17,606 nt of DNA from Alphaproteobacteria bacterium. GTDB lineage: Bacteria > Pseudomonadota > Alphaproteobacteria > VGEJ01. Shown here piece after piece: positions 6,484 to 14,397 of this stretch. The stretch is taken from contig VGEJ01000012.1 of NCBI GenBank assembly GCA_016869335.1, positions 1 through 17,606 on the forward strand. The letters are read 5' to 3'. Both the position numbers and the translations under genes were made by a program. A model generated the notes under the pieces. The model had not been told where the DNA came from, searched no databases, and worked only from the letters and a program-made list of their open reading frames with translations. Position 1 is the first letter of the stretch. Each line of letters begins with the position of its first letter.

Positions 6484-8040
6484 ATGGCCATGAGCACACA
6501 CTCTACCGACCACGTTCTGATCTTCGACACCACCTTGCGCGACGGCGAGCAGTCGCCCGGCGCGTCCATGAACCTGGACGAGAAGCGCCGGATCGCCGAA
6601 GTCCTCGAGCAGATGGGTGTTGACATTATCGAGGCCGGCTTCCCCATCGCTTCGAACGGCGATTTCGAGGCCGTGCACGAGATCGCCAAGGTCGTGCGCG
6701 ACTCGACCGTCTGCGGCCTGGCGCGGGCCGGCCGCAAGGACATCGATCGTGCCGCCGAGGCGCTGCGCCCGGCCCGCCGCAAGCGCATCCACACCTTCAT
6801 CTCGACCAGCCCGCTGCACATGCGCTTCAAGCTGCAGATGGAGCCGGAGGACGTCCACCAGGCCGTGATCGAGAGCGTCGCGCACGCCCGCAACCTGTGC
6901 GACGACGTCGAATGGTCGCCCGAGGACGGAACCCGCACCGAGCACGATTTCCTGTGCCGCTGCGTGGAGAGCGCAATCAAGGCCGGTGCGACTACGATCA
7001 ACATCCCGGACACGGTCGGGTACGCGATACCGGCGGAGTACGGGGCGCTGATCGCGATGCTGTTCGAGCGCGTTCCCAACATCGACCGGGCCGTGGTCTC
7101 GACCCACTGTCACAACGATCTCGGGCTCGCCGTAGCGAACTCGCTGGCGGGGGTGGCTAAGGGCGCGCGTCAGATCGAGTGCGCCGTGAACGGGCTCGGC
7201 GAGCGTGCCGGCAACGCCGCCCTCGAGGAGGTCGTGATGGCGCTCAAGACGCGCCAGGATCTGTTGCCCTACTCGTGCCGCGTGAATAGCGAGTACATCG
7301 TCAAGGTGTCGCGGCTGGTCTCGACCGTTACCGGATTCGTGGTCCAGAACAACAAGGCGATCGTTGGCGCCAACGCGTTCGCCCACGAGTCGGGCATCCA
7401 TCAGGACGGCATGCTGAAGCATGCCGGCACCTACGAGATCATGACGCCGGAGTCGATCGGTCTGGTGAAGTCGAAGCTCGTGCTCGGCAAGCACTCGGGC
7501 CGCCACGCCTTTCGCGAGAAGCTGCGCGAGCTGGGTTTCGATCTCGGCGACAACGCGATTGAAGACGCGTTCCGCCGCTTCAAGGACCTGGCCGACCGCA
7601 AGAAAGAGATCTTCGACGACGACATCACCGCGCTGGTCGATGACGAGGTGGTGCGTACCAACGACCGCGTGCGCCTCGTCAATCTCCAGGTCGTTTGCGG
7701 CACCCGCGCCAAGCAGACCGCGGACCTCGAGCTCGAGGTGGACGGCGTCGTCCGGACCACGACCGCCACCGGCGACGGCCCGGTCGATGCCACCTTCAAC
7801 GCGATCAAGGCGCTGTGCCCGCACAGCGCGACGCTCCTCCTCTACCAAGTCAGCGCCGTGACCGAGGGCACCGACGCGCAAGCCGAGGTCACGGTGCGGC
7901 TCGAGGAGAGCGGCAAGACGGTCAACGGGCGGGGCGCCGATACCGACACGCTCGTCGCCTCGGCCCGCGCCTACGTCAACGCATTGAACAAGCTGCTCGT
8001 CAAGCGCGACAAGAAAGCACCCGCGGCGCTCACGGCTTGA
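6484..8040 (+). CDS. leuA: 2-isopropylmalate synthase
   Basis: LeuA condenses 2-oxoisovalerate with acetyl-CoA to 2-isopropylmalate, the first committed step of leucine synthesis, and is normally inhibited by leucine. Counted from ATG 6484 it has 518 residues, close to the E. coli type. The TIM-barrel domain starts with FDTTLRDGEQSPG (Arg19 and Asp20 at the active site). THCHNDLG carries the metal-binding His208 and His210, followed by ECAVNGLGERAGN. A linker with GANAFAHESGIHQDG leads to the LeuA_dimer allosteric domain (about 390-510). ATG 6463 and ATG 6490 are in the same frame. I prefer 6484 because AAGGA at 6474-6478 is correctly spaced from it. Homocitrate and citramalate synthases are relatives, but length, motifs and the ilv context support LeuA. 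Confidence 0.94.
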   Translation: MAMSTHSTDHVLIFDTTLRDGEQSPGASMNLDEKRRIAEVLEQMGVDIIEAGFPIASNGDFEAVHEIAKVVRDSTVCGLARAGRKDIDRAAEALRPARRKRIHTFISTSPLHMRFKLQMEPEDVHQAVIESVAHARNLCDDVEWSPEDGTRTEHDFLCRCVESAIKAGATTINIPDTVGYAIPAEYGALIAMLFERVPNIDRAVVSTHCHNDLGLAVANSLAGVAKGARQIECAVNGLGERAGNAALEEVVMALKTRQDLLPYSCRVNSEYIVKVSRLVSTVTGFVVQNNKAIVGANAFAHESGIHQDGMLKHAGTYEIMTPESIGLVKSKLVLGKHSGRHAFREKLRELGFDLGDNAIEDAFRRFKDLADRKKEIFDDDITALVDDEVVRTNDRVRLVNLQVVCGTRAKQTADLELEVDGVVRTTTATGDGPVDATFNAIKALCPHSATLLLYQVSAVTEGTDAQAEVTVRLEESGKTVNGRGADTDTLVASARAYVNALNKLLVKRDKKAPAALTA

Positions 8041-8109
8041 GATAGCACGCGGGAGACAGCGAGGGGATGAGGCGCAGCAGCCGGGTGAGCCAGCGATAGG
8101 ATCGCACCG

Positions 8110-9150
8110 ATGTTCTCCAAACTGCTCGGCATGCTTTCGGCGGACATGGCCATCGATCTTGGCACTGCCAACACGCTCGTCTACGTCAAGGGCCGCGGCA
8201 TCGTGCTCAACGAACCTTCGGTGGTGGCGCTCGTCACCCACAAGGGCAAGAAGCAGGTGCTCGCGGTCGGCGACGAGGCCAAGTTGATGCTCGGCCGCAC
8301 GCCGGGCAACATCGAGGCCATCCGCCCCCTTCGCGACGGCGTCATCGCCGATTTCGACATCGCGGAGGAGATGATCAAGCACTTCATCCGCAAGGTGCAC
8401 AATCGACGGAGCTTCGCCAACCCCCAGATCATCGTCTGTGTGCCGTCGGGCTCGACCGCGGTCGAGCGCCGCGCCATCCAGGAATCGGCCGAGAGCGCCG
8501 GGGCGCGGCGGGTGTTTCTCATCGAGGAGCCGATGGCGGCGGCGATCGGCGCGGGCCTGCCGGTCACCGAACCGACCGGCTCGATGGTTGTCGACATCGG
8601 CGGCGGTACCACCGAGGTCGCCGTGCTCTCGCTCGGCGGTATCGTCTACTCGCGCTCCGTCCGCGTCGGGGGCGACAAGATGGACGAAGCGATCATCGCC
8701 TACATCCGGCGCAACCATAACCTTCTCATCGGTGAAGGCAGCGCCGAGCGAATCAAGAAGCGGATCGGTACCGCGTGCCCGCCTGAGGATGGCGTCGGCG
8801 AGGTCATGGAGATCAAGGGCCGCGACCTCATGAACGGGGTGCCGAAGGAGCTGGTGATCAATCAGCGCCAAATCTCGGAGGCGCTAGCCGAGCCGGTCGG
8901 CGCGATCGTCGAGGCCGTGAAGGTGGCGCTCGAGAATACGGCGCCCGAGCTTGCCGCCGATATCGTCGATAAGGGCATCGTGCTTACCGGTGGTGGCGCG
9001 CTTCTCGGCAATATCGACTATGTGCTGCGCTTCGCCACGGGGCTGCCGGTGTCGGTTGCCGATGAGCCCCTGTCGTGCGTCGCGCTCGGTACCGGTCGCT
9101 GTCTCGAGGAGTTGAGGACGCTCCGCCACGTCCTGCACACGGAGGTCTGA
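8110..9150 (+). CDS. mreB: Rod-shape-determining protein MreB (bacterial actin)
   Basis: MreB polymerises on ATP into membrane-bound filaments that orient the cell-wall elongation machinery. The 346-residue protein begins with MFSKLLGMLSADM, an amphipathic membrane-anchoring start. The actin-fold phosphate-binding motifs follow: DLGTANTLVYVKG (phosphate 1), VVDIGGGTTEVAVLSLGG (phosphate 2) and LTGGGALLGNID (adenosine motif). ATG 8110 has AGGA about nine bases upstream. It is the first gene of a complete mreB-mreC-mreD-mrdA-rodA cluster. The 69 bases after leuA contain no clear promoter or terminator, so some read-through from leuA is possible, and a promoter may lie in the end of leuA. An intact gene of this size with all these motifs suggests a rod-shaped or helical cell. 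Confidence 0.97.
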   Translation: MFSKLLGMLSADMAIDLGTANTLVYVKGRGIVLNEPSVVALVTHKGKKQVLAVGDEAKLMLGRTPGNIEAIRPLRDGVIADFDIAEEMIKHFIRKVHNRRSFANPQIIVCVPSGSTAVERRAIQESAESAGARRVFLIEEPMAAAIGAGLPVTEPTGSMVVDIGGGTTEVAVLSLGGIVYSRSVRVGGDKMDEAIIAYIRRNHNLLIGEGSAERIKKRIGTACPPEDGVGEVMEIKGRDLMNGVPKELVINQRQISEALAEPVGAIVEAVKVALENTAPELAADIVDKGIVLTGGGALLGNIDYVLRFATGLPVSVADEPLSCVALGTGRCLEELRTLRHVLHTEV

Positions 9151-9197
9151 CCCGCGACGGTGATGCGGTGGCGGTGCGTGTGCCGGAGTTGAGCTGA

Positions 9198-10085
9198 GTG
9201 AACGCGCCGAGCGGCCGCATGGTTCGCATGGCGGCGCCGCTCCGCGCCGCGGTTCAGCGCTCGGCGCTGGTGCTGTTGATCGGCGCCGCGCTGGCGCTGA
9301 TGGTCATCGGCAAGGTGGACGAGGATCTCGCCCGGAGGGTGCGGCTGATCGCCACCGACGTCGCGGCACCCCTCCTGGCCGTGCTGGCCGAGCCGGTGGC
9401 GGTGGGCCGCGGGGCGGTGGCCGAGGCGCGCGCGTTGCTCCTCCTGCGCGAAGAGAATCTGCGCCTCGCTGCCGAGGTCGAGCGGCTCAGCCAGTGGCAG
9501 GCCGTGGCGCGGCGCCTCGAGCAGGAGAACCGGTCGTACCGCGAGCTCTTGAACTTCGTTGAGGAGCCGGCGCCGTCATTCGTTTCGGCCCGGCTCATCG
9601 CGGAGGCGGGCGGGCCGTTCGTCCGCGCCGCCATCGTCGCCAGCGGCCGGCACGACGGAGTGCTGCGCGGGCAGGCGGTGGTAACCTCGGACGGCCTCGT
9701 CGGTCACGTCGTCGAGGTGGGCGAGCGCGCCAGCCGCATCCTTCTCCTGACGGACCTGAACTCGCGCATTCCCGTTCGCCTCGAATCCTCGCGTTTTCGC
9801 GCCATTCTCACCGGCGACAACACGGAGACCCTGCGGCTCCTGTTCCTGCCGGGCAACGCCGAGATCGCGGTTGGCGAGCGCGTGGTGACCTCGGGCCACG
9901 GTGGTCTCCTGCCGCCCGGTATCCCGATCGGCGTCATCGGCGCCATCGACGACGCTGGTGCGGTGGTCGTCCCGTTCGTCGACGGGGAGCGTCTGGAATT
10001 CGTCCGCATCCTGCGGTTCGAGCCGCCGCGACTCGCTCCGGGCATCGCACGGGCGCTCGGGGAGACGGCGGCTAGCGGTGACTGA
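9198..10085 (+). CDS. mreC: Rod-shape-determining protein MreC
   Basis: MreC is an inner-membrane protein with a periplasmic domain that binds and activates PBP2, linking MreB inside the cell to wall synthesis outside. The 295-residue protein has a short basic cytoplasmic start and one transmembrane helix at about residues 22-37 (ALVLLIGAALALMVIG). A coiled coil follows at about 70-115 (LREENLRLAAEVERL then RLEQENRSYRELL). The two beta-barrel subdomains come next, with GGPFVRAAIVASGRHDGV, GLVGHVVEVG and the family marker VVTSGHGGLLPPGIPIG. The start is GTG 9198 with GGAG nine bases upstream; the ATG codons at residues 8 and 11 are less well placed. It lies 47 bases after mreB and overlaps the start of mreD. 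Confidence 0.94.
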   Translation: MNAPSGRMVRMAAPLRAAVQRSALVLLIGAALALMVIGKVDEDLARRVRLIATDVAAPLLAVLAEPVAVGRGAVAEARALLLLREENLRLAAEVERLSQWQAVARRLEQENRSYRELLNFVEEPAPSFVSARLIAEAGGPFVRAAIVASGRHDGVLRGQAVVTSDGLVGHVVEVGERASRILLLTDLNSRIPVRLESSRFRAILTGDNTETLRLLFLPGNAEIAVGERVVTSGHGGLLPPGIPIGVIGAIDDAGAVVVPFVDGERLEFVRILRFEPPRLAPGIARALGETAASGD

Positions 10086-10593
10086 GACCCTCCAGGGCCG
10101 CGTACGCCGGATCGGCGCGGCGCTCGCGCCAGCGCTGCTCCTGCTCCTGCTTGTCTTCATCGACCTTCTGCCGCTCGGCGGCGGGCGGCTCGGCAGCACC
10201 ATGCCGCTTCTCACGGTGGTGGCCACCTACTACTTCGCTCTGCGCGTCCCGGGCGCGGTGCCGCCGCTTGCCTTGTTCGCGATTGGGCTCTTGCAGGATG
10301 CGCTGACGGGCGGACCCCCTGGCCTCGGCGCGGTCCTTCTCGTCGGCGTTCATGGCGCTGTCGTGAGCCAGCGCCGCGTGCTGTCGAGGGGCTCATTCGT
10401 CGTCGAATGGGCCGGTCTCGTCGTGATCACGCTCGGCGCCGCGCTGATGAGCTGGGTCCTCGCGTCCGCCTACTACGGAGCGCCGCTCGATCCCGGAGCG
10501 CTCGCGATCGCGGTGCTGCTGACGCTGGCGATCTATCCAGCCGCAGTATGGGCGTTGGCGCGCTTTCAGCGCCGTTTCGCTCGGGTTGCCTAG
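10078..10593 (+). CDS. mreD: Rod-shape-determining protein MreD
   Basis: MreD is a small integral membrane protein of the elongasome that modulates MreC-PBP2 interaction. The 171-residue protein has five or six hydrophobic segments, for example LLLLLLVFIDLLPL and LALFAIGLLQDALTGG. The conserved loop GLLQDALTGGPPGLGA is typical of the family. I place the start at GTG 10078, which overlaps the mreC stop by eight bases. The frame stays open upstream inside mreC, but that extension has no family resemblance. The stop TAG 10591-10593 is directly followed by the GTG start of mrdA, so translation of the two genes is probably coupled. The assignment rests on size, hydropathy, the loop motif and position. 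Confidence 0.9.
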   Translation: MTETLQGRVRRIGAALAPALLLLLLVFIDLLPLGGGRLGSTMPLLTVVATYYFALRVPGAVPPLALFAIGLLQDALTGGPPGLGAVLLVGVHGAVVSQRRVLSRGSFVVEWAGLVVITLGAALMSWVLASAYYGAPLDPGALAIAVLLTLAIYPAAVWALARFQRRFARVA

Positions 10594-12465
10594 GTGCGGC
10601 GCGACCAGACGCGGGCCAAGCTGTTCACCCGCCGCGCCCTCCTGCTGGGCGGCGGGCAAATGGTACTCCTCGCGGTACTCGGCGGGCGCCTGTATCACCT
10701 CCAGGTGATCGAATCCGATCAGTACAAGATGCTGGCGGAGGAGAACAGGATCAGCATGCGCCTCTTGCCGGCACCGCGCGGGCGCATCTTCGATCGTCAC
10801 GGCGTCGAGTTGGCTAACAACCAGCAGAACTTCCGCGTCGTGATCGTCCCCGAGCAGACCCACAGCGTCGAAGAGACGCTGAGCGCGCTCGCGGACATCA
10901 TTCCGCTCGAGACCATCGACCGCGACAAGGTGCTGCGCGAGGTCCGGCGCAATCGGCCCTTCGTGCCGGTATCGGTGACCGACAATCTGAGCTGGGATCA
11001 GTTCGCCAGCGTGAACCTGTTGAGCCCGGAGCTCGCGGGCGTGCAGCCCGATGCCAGCTGGTCGCGGTTCTATCCATTTGGCGCCGCCTTCGGTCACGTC
11101 GTCGGCTACGTCGGCGCCGTCGCCGAGAGCGACCTGACCGGCGACCCGCTGCTCCAGCTTCCGGGCTTCCGCATTGGCAAGAACGGCATCGAAAAGACCG
11201 CTGACCTCGCCTTGCGCGGCCGCGCCGGGACCAGCAGTGTCGAGGTCAACGCCTATGGCCGGGTGATCCGCGAGCTGGCGCGCACCGAAGGCACGCCGGG
11301 TGCCGACACCATGCTCACGATCGACGCCGAGCTACAGCTCTTTGCCCATACTCGCTTCGGCAGCGAAAGCGGCGCCGCCGTCGTGATGGAGGTCGCTACC
11401 GGCGAGGTTCTGGCGCTGGTCTCGACGCCGGGCTTCGATCCCAATTCGTTCAACCTCGGGATCGGACGCGAGGAATGGGGCACCCTGGTCGCCGACTCCA
11501 AGGCGCCGCTGACCAACAGGGCGATTGCCGGGCAATACCCGCCGGGCTCGACCTTCAAGATGATGGTCGGGCTGGCTGGGCTCGGCAGCGGCGCCATCGG
11601 GGCCGGTCACCGTGTCTTCTGCGGCGGCAGCACCCAGCTCGGCCGCCACACGTTCCACTGCTGGAAGAGGGGCGGCCACGGCTGGCTCGATCTGGTGGAG
11701 GCCTACGAGCGCTCGTGCGATGTGTACTTCTACGACGTCGCGCGCCGCACCGGCATCGACCGCTTCGCGGAGACCGCCGTGCTGTTCGGCCTCGGGGCGC
11801 CGACGGGGCTCGAACTCCCTTCCGAGGGCAAGGGGCTCATCCCGACGCGCACCTGGAAGGAAGCGACCAGGGGCGAGATCTGGCACCCGGGCGAGACCCT
11901 GGTGGCGGGGATCGGTCAGGGCTACGTCCTCACCACCCCGCTCCAGCTCGCTGTGATGACGGCTCGGATCGCCAACGGCGGACGCCGTGTCACGCCGCGG
12001 CTCATCCGGCACCTCGCGGGCGGTCACGAAGACGCGGAGGCGCCTGCCGCCATCGGCATCCCCGCGGCGCACCTCGACCTCATTCGCGAGGGTATGACGC
12101 GTGTGAGCAACAGCCGCCGCGGGACCGCCTATGCCTCGCGCATCACCATTCCCGAGTTTGCCATGGCGGGCAAGACCGGAACCTCGCAGGTGCGGCGGAT
12201 CAGCAAGGCGGAACGACTGACCGGCGTGCGCAGGAGCGAGGACCTGCCGTGGATCCAGCGAGACCACGCGCTGTTCGTCGGCTATGCCCCGGTCGCGGTG
12301 CCGAAGTACGCGGTGGCGGTGGTTGTCGAGCACGGTGGCGGCGGCTCCAAGGCGGCGGCGCCGATCGCTCGCGACATCCTCACTGAAGTGCAGCGCCGCG
12401 AGCGCGACCGGGTCCGGTTCCCGACCGGTCCGACCGGCGCCCCGCTCGAGCTTCGGCGCGCCTAG
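10594..12465 (+). CDS. mrdA: Penicillin-binding protein 2 (class B elongasome transpeptidase)
   Basis: PBP2 cross-links new peptidoglycan during side-wall growth and works as a pair with RodA. The 623-residue protein has one N-terminal membrane anchor (about residues 16-33) and the RGRIFDRHG segment that opens the pedestal domain. The transpeptidase motifs are in order: STFK with nucleophile Ser319 and Lys322, SCD at 374-376 (the SxN position), and KTGT from Lys527. The stretch between the first two motifs is rich in His and Cys (His339, Cys343, His352, His355, Cys356, His362). GTG 10594 directly follows the mreD stop and has no clear ribosome-binding site, which suggests re-initiation by the same ribosome. 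The adjacent rodA and mreC fix the identity as PBP2 rather than FtsI. Confidence 0.96.
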   Translation: MRRDQTRAKLFTRRALLLGGGQMVLLAVLGGRLYHLQVIESDQYKMLAEENRISMRLLPAPRGRIFDRHGVELANNQQNFRVVIVPEQTHSVEETLSALADIIPLETIDRDKVLREVRRNRPFVPVSVTDNLSWDQFASVNLLSPELAGVQPDASWSRFYPFGAAFGHVVGYVGAVAESDLTGDPLLQLPGFRIGKNGIEKTADLALRGRAGTSSVEVNAYGRVIRELARTEGTPGADTMLTIDAELQLFAHTRFGSESGAAVVMEVATGEVLALVSTPGFDPNSFNLGIGREEWGTLVADSKAPLTNRAIAGQYPPGSTFKMMVGLAGLGSGAIGAGHRVFCGGSTQLGRHTFHCWKRGGHGWLDLVEAYERSCDVYFYDVARRTGIDRFAETAVLFGLGAPTGLELPSEGKGLIPTRTWKEATRGEIWHPGETLVAGIGQGYVLTTPLQLAVMTARIANGGRRVTPRLIRHLAGGHEDAEAPAAIGIPAAHLDLIREGMTRVSNSRRGTAYASRITIPEFAMAGKTGTSQVRRISKAERLTGVRRSEDLPWIQRDHALFVGYAPVAVPKYAVAVVVEHGGGGSKAAAPIARDILTEVQRRERDRVRFPTGPTGAPLELRRA

Positions 12466-12467
12466 CC

Positions 12468-13622
12468 GTGCAGCGCTTCCTCGGCCTGCGCGACGTCGAG
12501 CTATCGCTGCGCCAGAAGCTGGTGGGCCTCGACTGGAGCCTGATCACGCTCCTGTTCTTCACGGTTGCCTTCGGACTGGGGGTGCTCTATTCGGCCGAGG
12601 GCGGCCGGGTCGACGACGTCGTCACCCGTCAGGGCGTACGTTTCGGCATCGCCGCATGCCTGATGTTCGCGGTCGCCTTGATCGATATCAGGTTTTGGCT
12701 GCGCTATGCCTACGCGTTCTACGCCGTCGGCTGCCTGCTGCTGGTCGCGGTCGAGGTGATGGGTACGATCGGGATGGGGGCGCAGCGCTGGGTCGACATC
12801 GGCATCGTGACGATCCAGCCATCGGAAGTCATGAAGCTCGCCTTGGTACTGGCGCTGGCCCGCTACTTCCACTCGCGCTCCCTCGAGGAGGTGCGCCGGC
12901 CGCTGTGGCTCGTGCCACCGCTCGCCATGACCCTGGTTCCGGCAGCGCTGGTGGTGCGGCAGCCGGATCTCGGCACCGCGCTCCTGCTCCTGATCAATGG
13001 CATCATCATCTTCTTCCTCGCCGGTGTCCGGCTCTGGAAGTTCGCGCTGGTCCTCGCCGCTGCAGTGGGCAGCGTGCCGCTCGGCTGGCAGTTCCTCCAT
13101 GGCTATCAGCGCGACCGCATCCTGACTTTCCTCGATCCGGAACGCGATCCGCTCGGCGCCGGCTATCACATCCTGCAATCGAAGATCGCGCTCGGCGCCG
13201 GCGGCGTATTCGGCCGCGGCTACCTCCAGGGCACGCAGAGCCACCTCAACTTCCTGCCCGAGAAGCAGACCGACTTCATCTTCACGATGCTAGCCGAGGA
13301 GTTCGGTCTCATCGGCGGCGTGCTGCTGATCCTGCTCTACGCGCTCTTGCTGGCTTACGCCTTCGCCATCGCGCTGCGGGCGCAGAACCAGTTCGGCCGC
13401 CTGCTGGCGCTCGGCGTCGGCAACATGCTGTTCATCTACGTGTTCATCAACATTGCCATGGTCACCGGGCTGGTGCCAGTGGTCGGCATACCGCTGCCCC
13501 TGATCTCCTACGGCGGCACGGCCATGGTCAGCCTGCTCGTCGGTTTCGGCTTCCTGCTCGGCGTCTCGGTGCACCGCGACATCGTGCTGCCGCGCCGGGC
13601 GGGCGTCGACGCCGGAGCCTGA
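12468..13622 (+). CDS. rodA: SEDS-family peptidoglycan glycosyltransferase RodA
   Basis: RodA polymerises lipid II into glycan strands and is the glycosyltransferase partner of PBP2. The 384-residue protein is almost entirely hydrophobic, with about ten transmembrane segments after a 25-residue cytoplasmic start. SEDS signatures are visible: GAQRWVDIG followed by IQPSEVMKLALV, QPDLGTALLLLINGIIIFF, and LPEKQTDFIFTMLAEEFG with the essential Asp269. Near the C-terminus lies VGIPLPLISYGGTAMVS. The GTG start at 12468 is two bases after the mrdA stop. RodA rather than FtsW is indicated by the mre-mrdA context. The gene ends 22 bases before the converging cysH stop. Confidence 0.96.
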   Translation: MQRFLGLRDVELSLRQKLVGLDWSLITLLFFTVAFGLGVLYSAEGGRVDDVVTRQGVRFGIAACLMFAVALIDIRFWLRYAYAFYAVGCLLLVAVEVMGTIGMGAQRWVDIGIVTIQPSEVMKLALVLALARYFHSRSLEEVRRPLWLVPPLAMTLVPAALVVRQPDLGTALLLLINGIIIFFLAGVRLWKFALVLAAAVGSVPLGWQFLHGYQRDRILTFLDPERDPLGAGYHILQSKIALGAGGVFGRGYLQGTQSHLNFLPEKQTDFIFTMLAEEFGLIGGVLLILLYALLLAYAFAIALRAQNQFGRLLALGVGNMLFIYVFINIAMVTGLVPVVGIPLPLISYGGTAMVSLLVGFGFLLGVSVHRDIVLPRRAGVDAGA

Positions 13623-13644
13623 CCGTTTCGTGGTCTTGGTGTTC

Positions 13645-14397
13645 CTACGAGGCGGCGGCCGCCGCCTCGTCGCGCAGCCGCAGGTGAATGCCGCACTCGG
13701 TCTTCGCTCCACCCCGCCAGCGCCCGGAGCGCGCCGCTTCGCCGGGCACGACGCGGTCGGTGCATGGCACGCAGCCAATCGATGAGAAGCCCGCGGCGAC
13801 CAGCGGGTGACGCGGCAGGCCGTGACGCGTGAGGTAGGCCTCGACATCATTGCGCGTCCAGTCGGCCAGCGGATTGACCTTGATTCGGCCGTCGGCCGGC
13901 TCGATCTTCGGCAGGTGCTGCCGCTCGGCGCCGTGATATCGTTTGCGCCCGGTGACCCACGCCGCGAACGGGGCGAGGGCGCGTTGCAACGGCACCACTT
14001 TGCGCAGCCCGCAGCAGCCGTCGGCGTGCCGTGCCCACAGGTCGTCATCGGGGTCGGCGAGCGCCACCGCCGCGGGCTCGGGGCCGACGCTGCGCACATC
14101 GGTCAAGCCGAGGCGCGCCACCAGCTCGTCGCGGTAGCGTAGGGTCTCGACGAACAACCGCCCGCTGTCGATGAATACCACTGGGAAGGCCGGGTCGATC
14201 CGGGCGCACAGGTGGAGGAGGATCGCCGCTTCGGCGCCGAAGGACGAGACCAGCGCGATGCGCCCAGGGAACTCGTGCACCGCGAGCGCTGCGAGCAGGG
14301 CTTCGGCATCGAGCGCGTCGTAGCGTGCCGCCAGCGCCTTGGCGCGCGCGGCCGTCGGGCTCGTATCCACCGCATCGGCGCGGACGAAGGTGGTCAT
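13645..14397 (-). CDS. cysH: Assimilatory adenylyl-sulfate (APS) reductase, [4Fe-4S] type
   Basis: CysH reduces activated sulfate to sulfite with thioredoxin or glutaredoxin. The 250-residue protein has the PP-loop start ALVSSFGAEAAILLHL and the substrate-binding segment VVFIDSGRLFVET. The cysteine pairs Cys128-Cys129 and Cys209-x2-Cys212 are the [4Fe-4S] ligands found in enzymes that use APS; PAPS-specific enzymes such as that of E. coli lack them. The catalytic Cys235 lies in ECGIH near the C-terminus, ahead of a short Ala-rich tail. ATG 14397 overlaps the stop of the upstream DUF934 gene as ATGA, and AGGA lies eleven bases upstream. It is the last gene of the sulfur operon here. The APS preference follows from established family knowledge and is not measured for this protein. 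Confidence 0.93.
   Translation of the reverse strand: MTTFVRADAVDTSPTAARAKALAARYDALDAEALLAALAVHEFPGRIALVSSFGAEAAILLHLCARIDPAFPVVFIDSGRLFVETLRYRDELVARLGLTDVRSVGPEPAAVALADPDDDLWARHADGCCGLRKVVPLQRALAPFAAWVTGRKRYHGAERQHLPKIEPADGRIKVNPLADWTRNDVEAYLTRHGLPRHPLVAAGFSSIGCVPCTDRVVPGEAARSGRWRGGAKTECGIHLRLRDEAAAAAS
13647..13670. repeat. Perfect 24-base palindrome at the rodA/cysH convergence
   Basis: ACGAGGCGGCGG at 13647-13658 is followed with no spacer by its exact reverse complement at 13659-13670. The palindrome overlaps the last base of the cysH stop codon and encodes the alanine-rich end of CysH. As RNA it could fold into a strong GC hairpin on both strands, and its position suits a bidirectional transcription barrier. 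Neither strand shows a U-run after it, so it is not a textbook intrinsic terminator. Confidence 0.5.

Noticed and set aside
6244..8871. A very long open frame (875 codons) on the minus strand, antisense to leuA and mreB
   Set aside because: Its composition is Arg/Asp/His/Leu-rich without recognisable motifs, and it lies exactly opposite two well-supported genes. High GC at third codon positions removes stop codons from the antisense frame.
11332..12333. A 333-codon minus-strand frame opposite mrdA
   Set aside because: Low-complexity Arg/His/Ala translation opposite an intact PBP2 gene with all catalytic motifs.
12284..13687. A 467-codon plus-strand frame overlapping the end of mrdA and all of rodA
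   Set aside because: Arg/Ala/Pro-rich shadow frame; rodA in the other frame has clear SEDS motifs.
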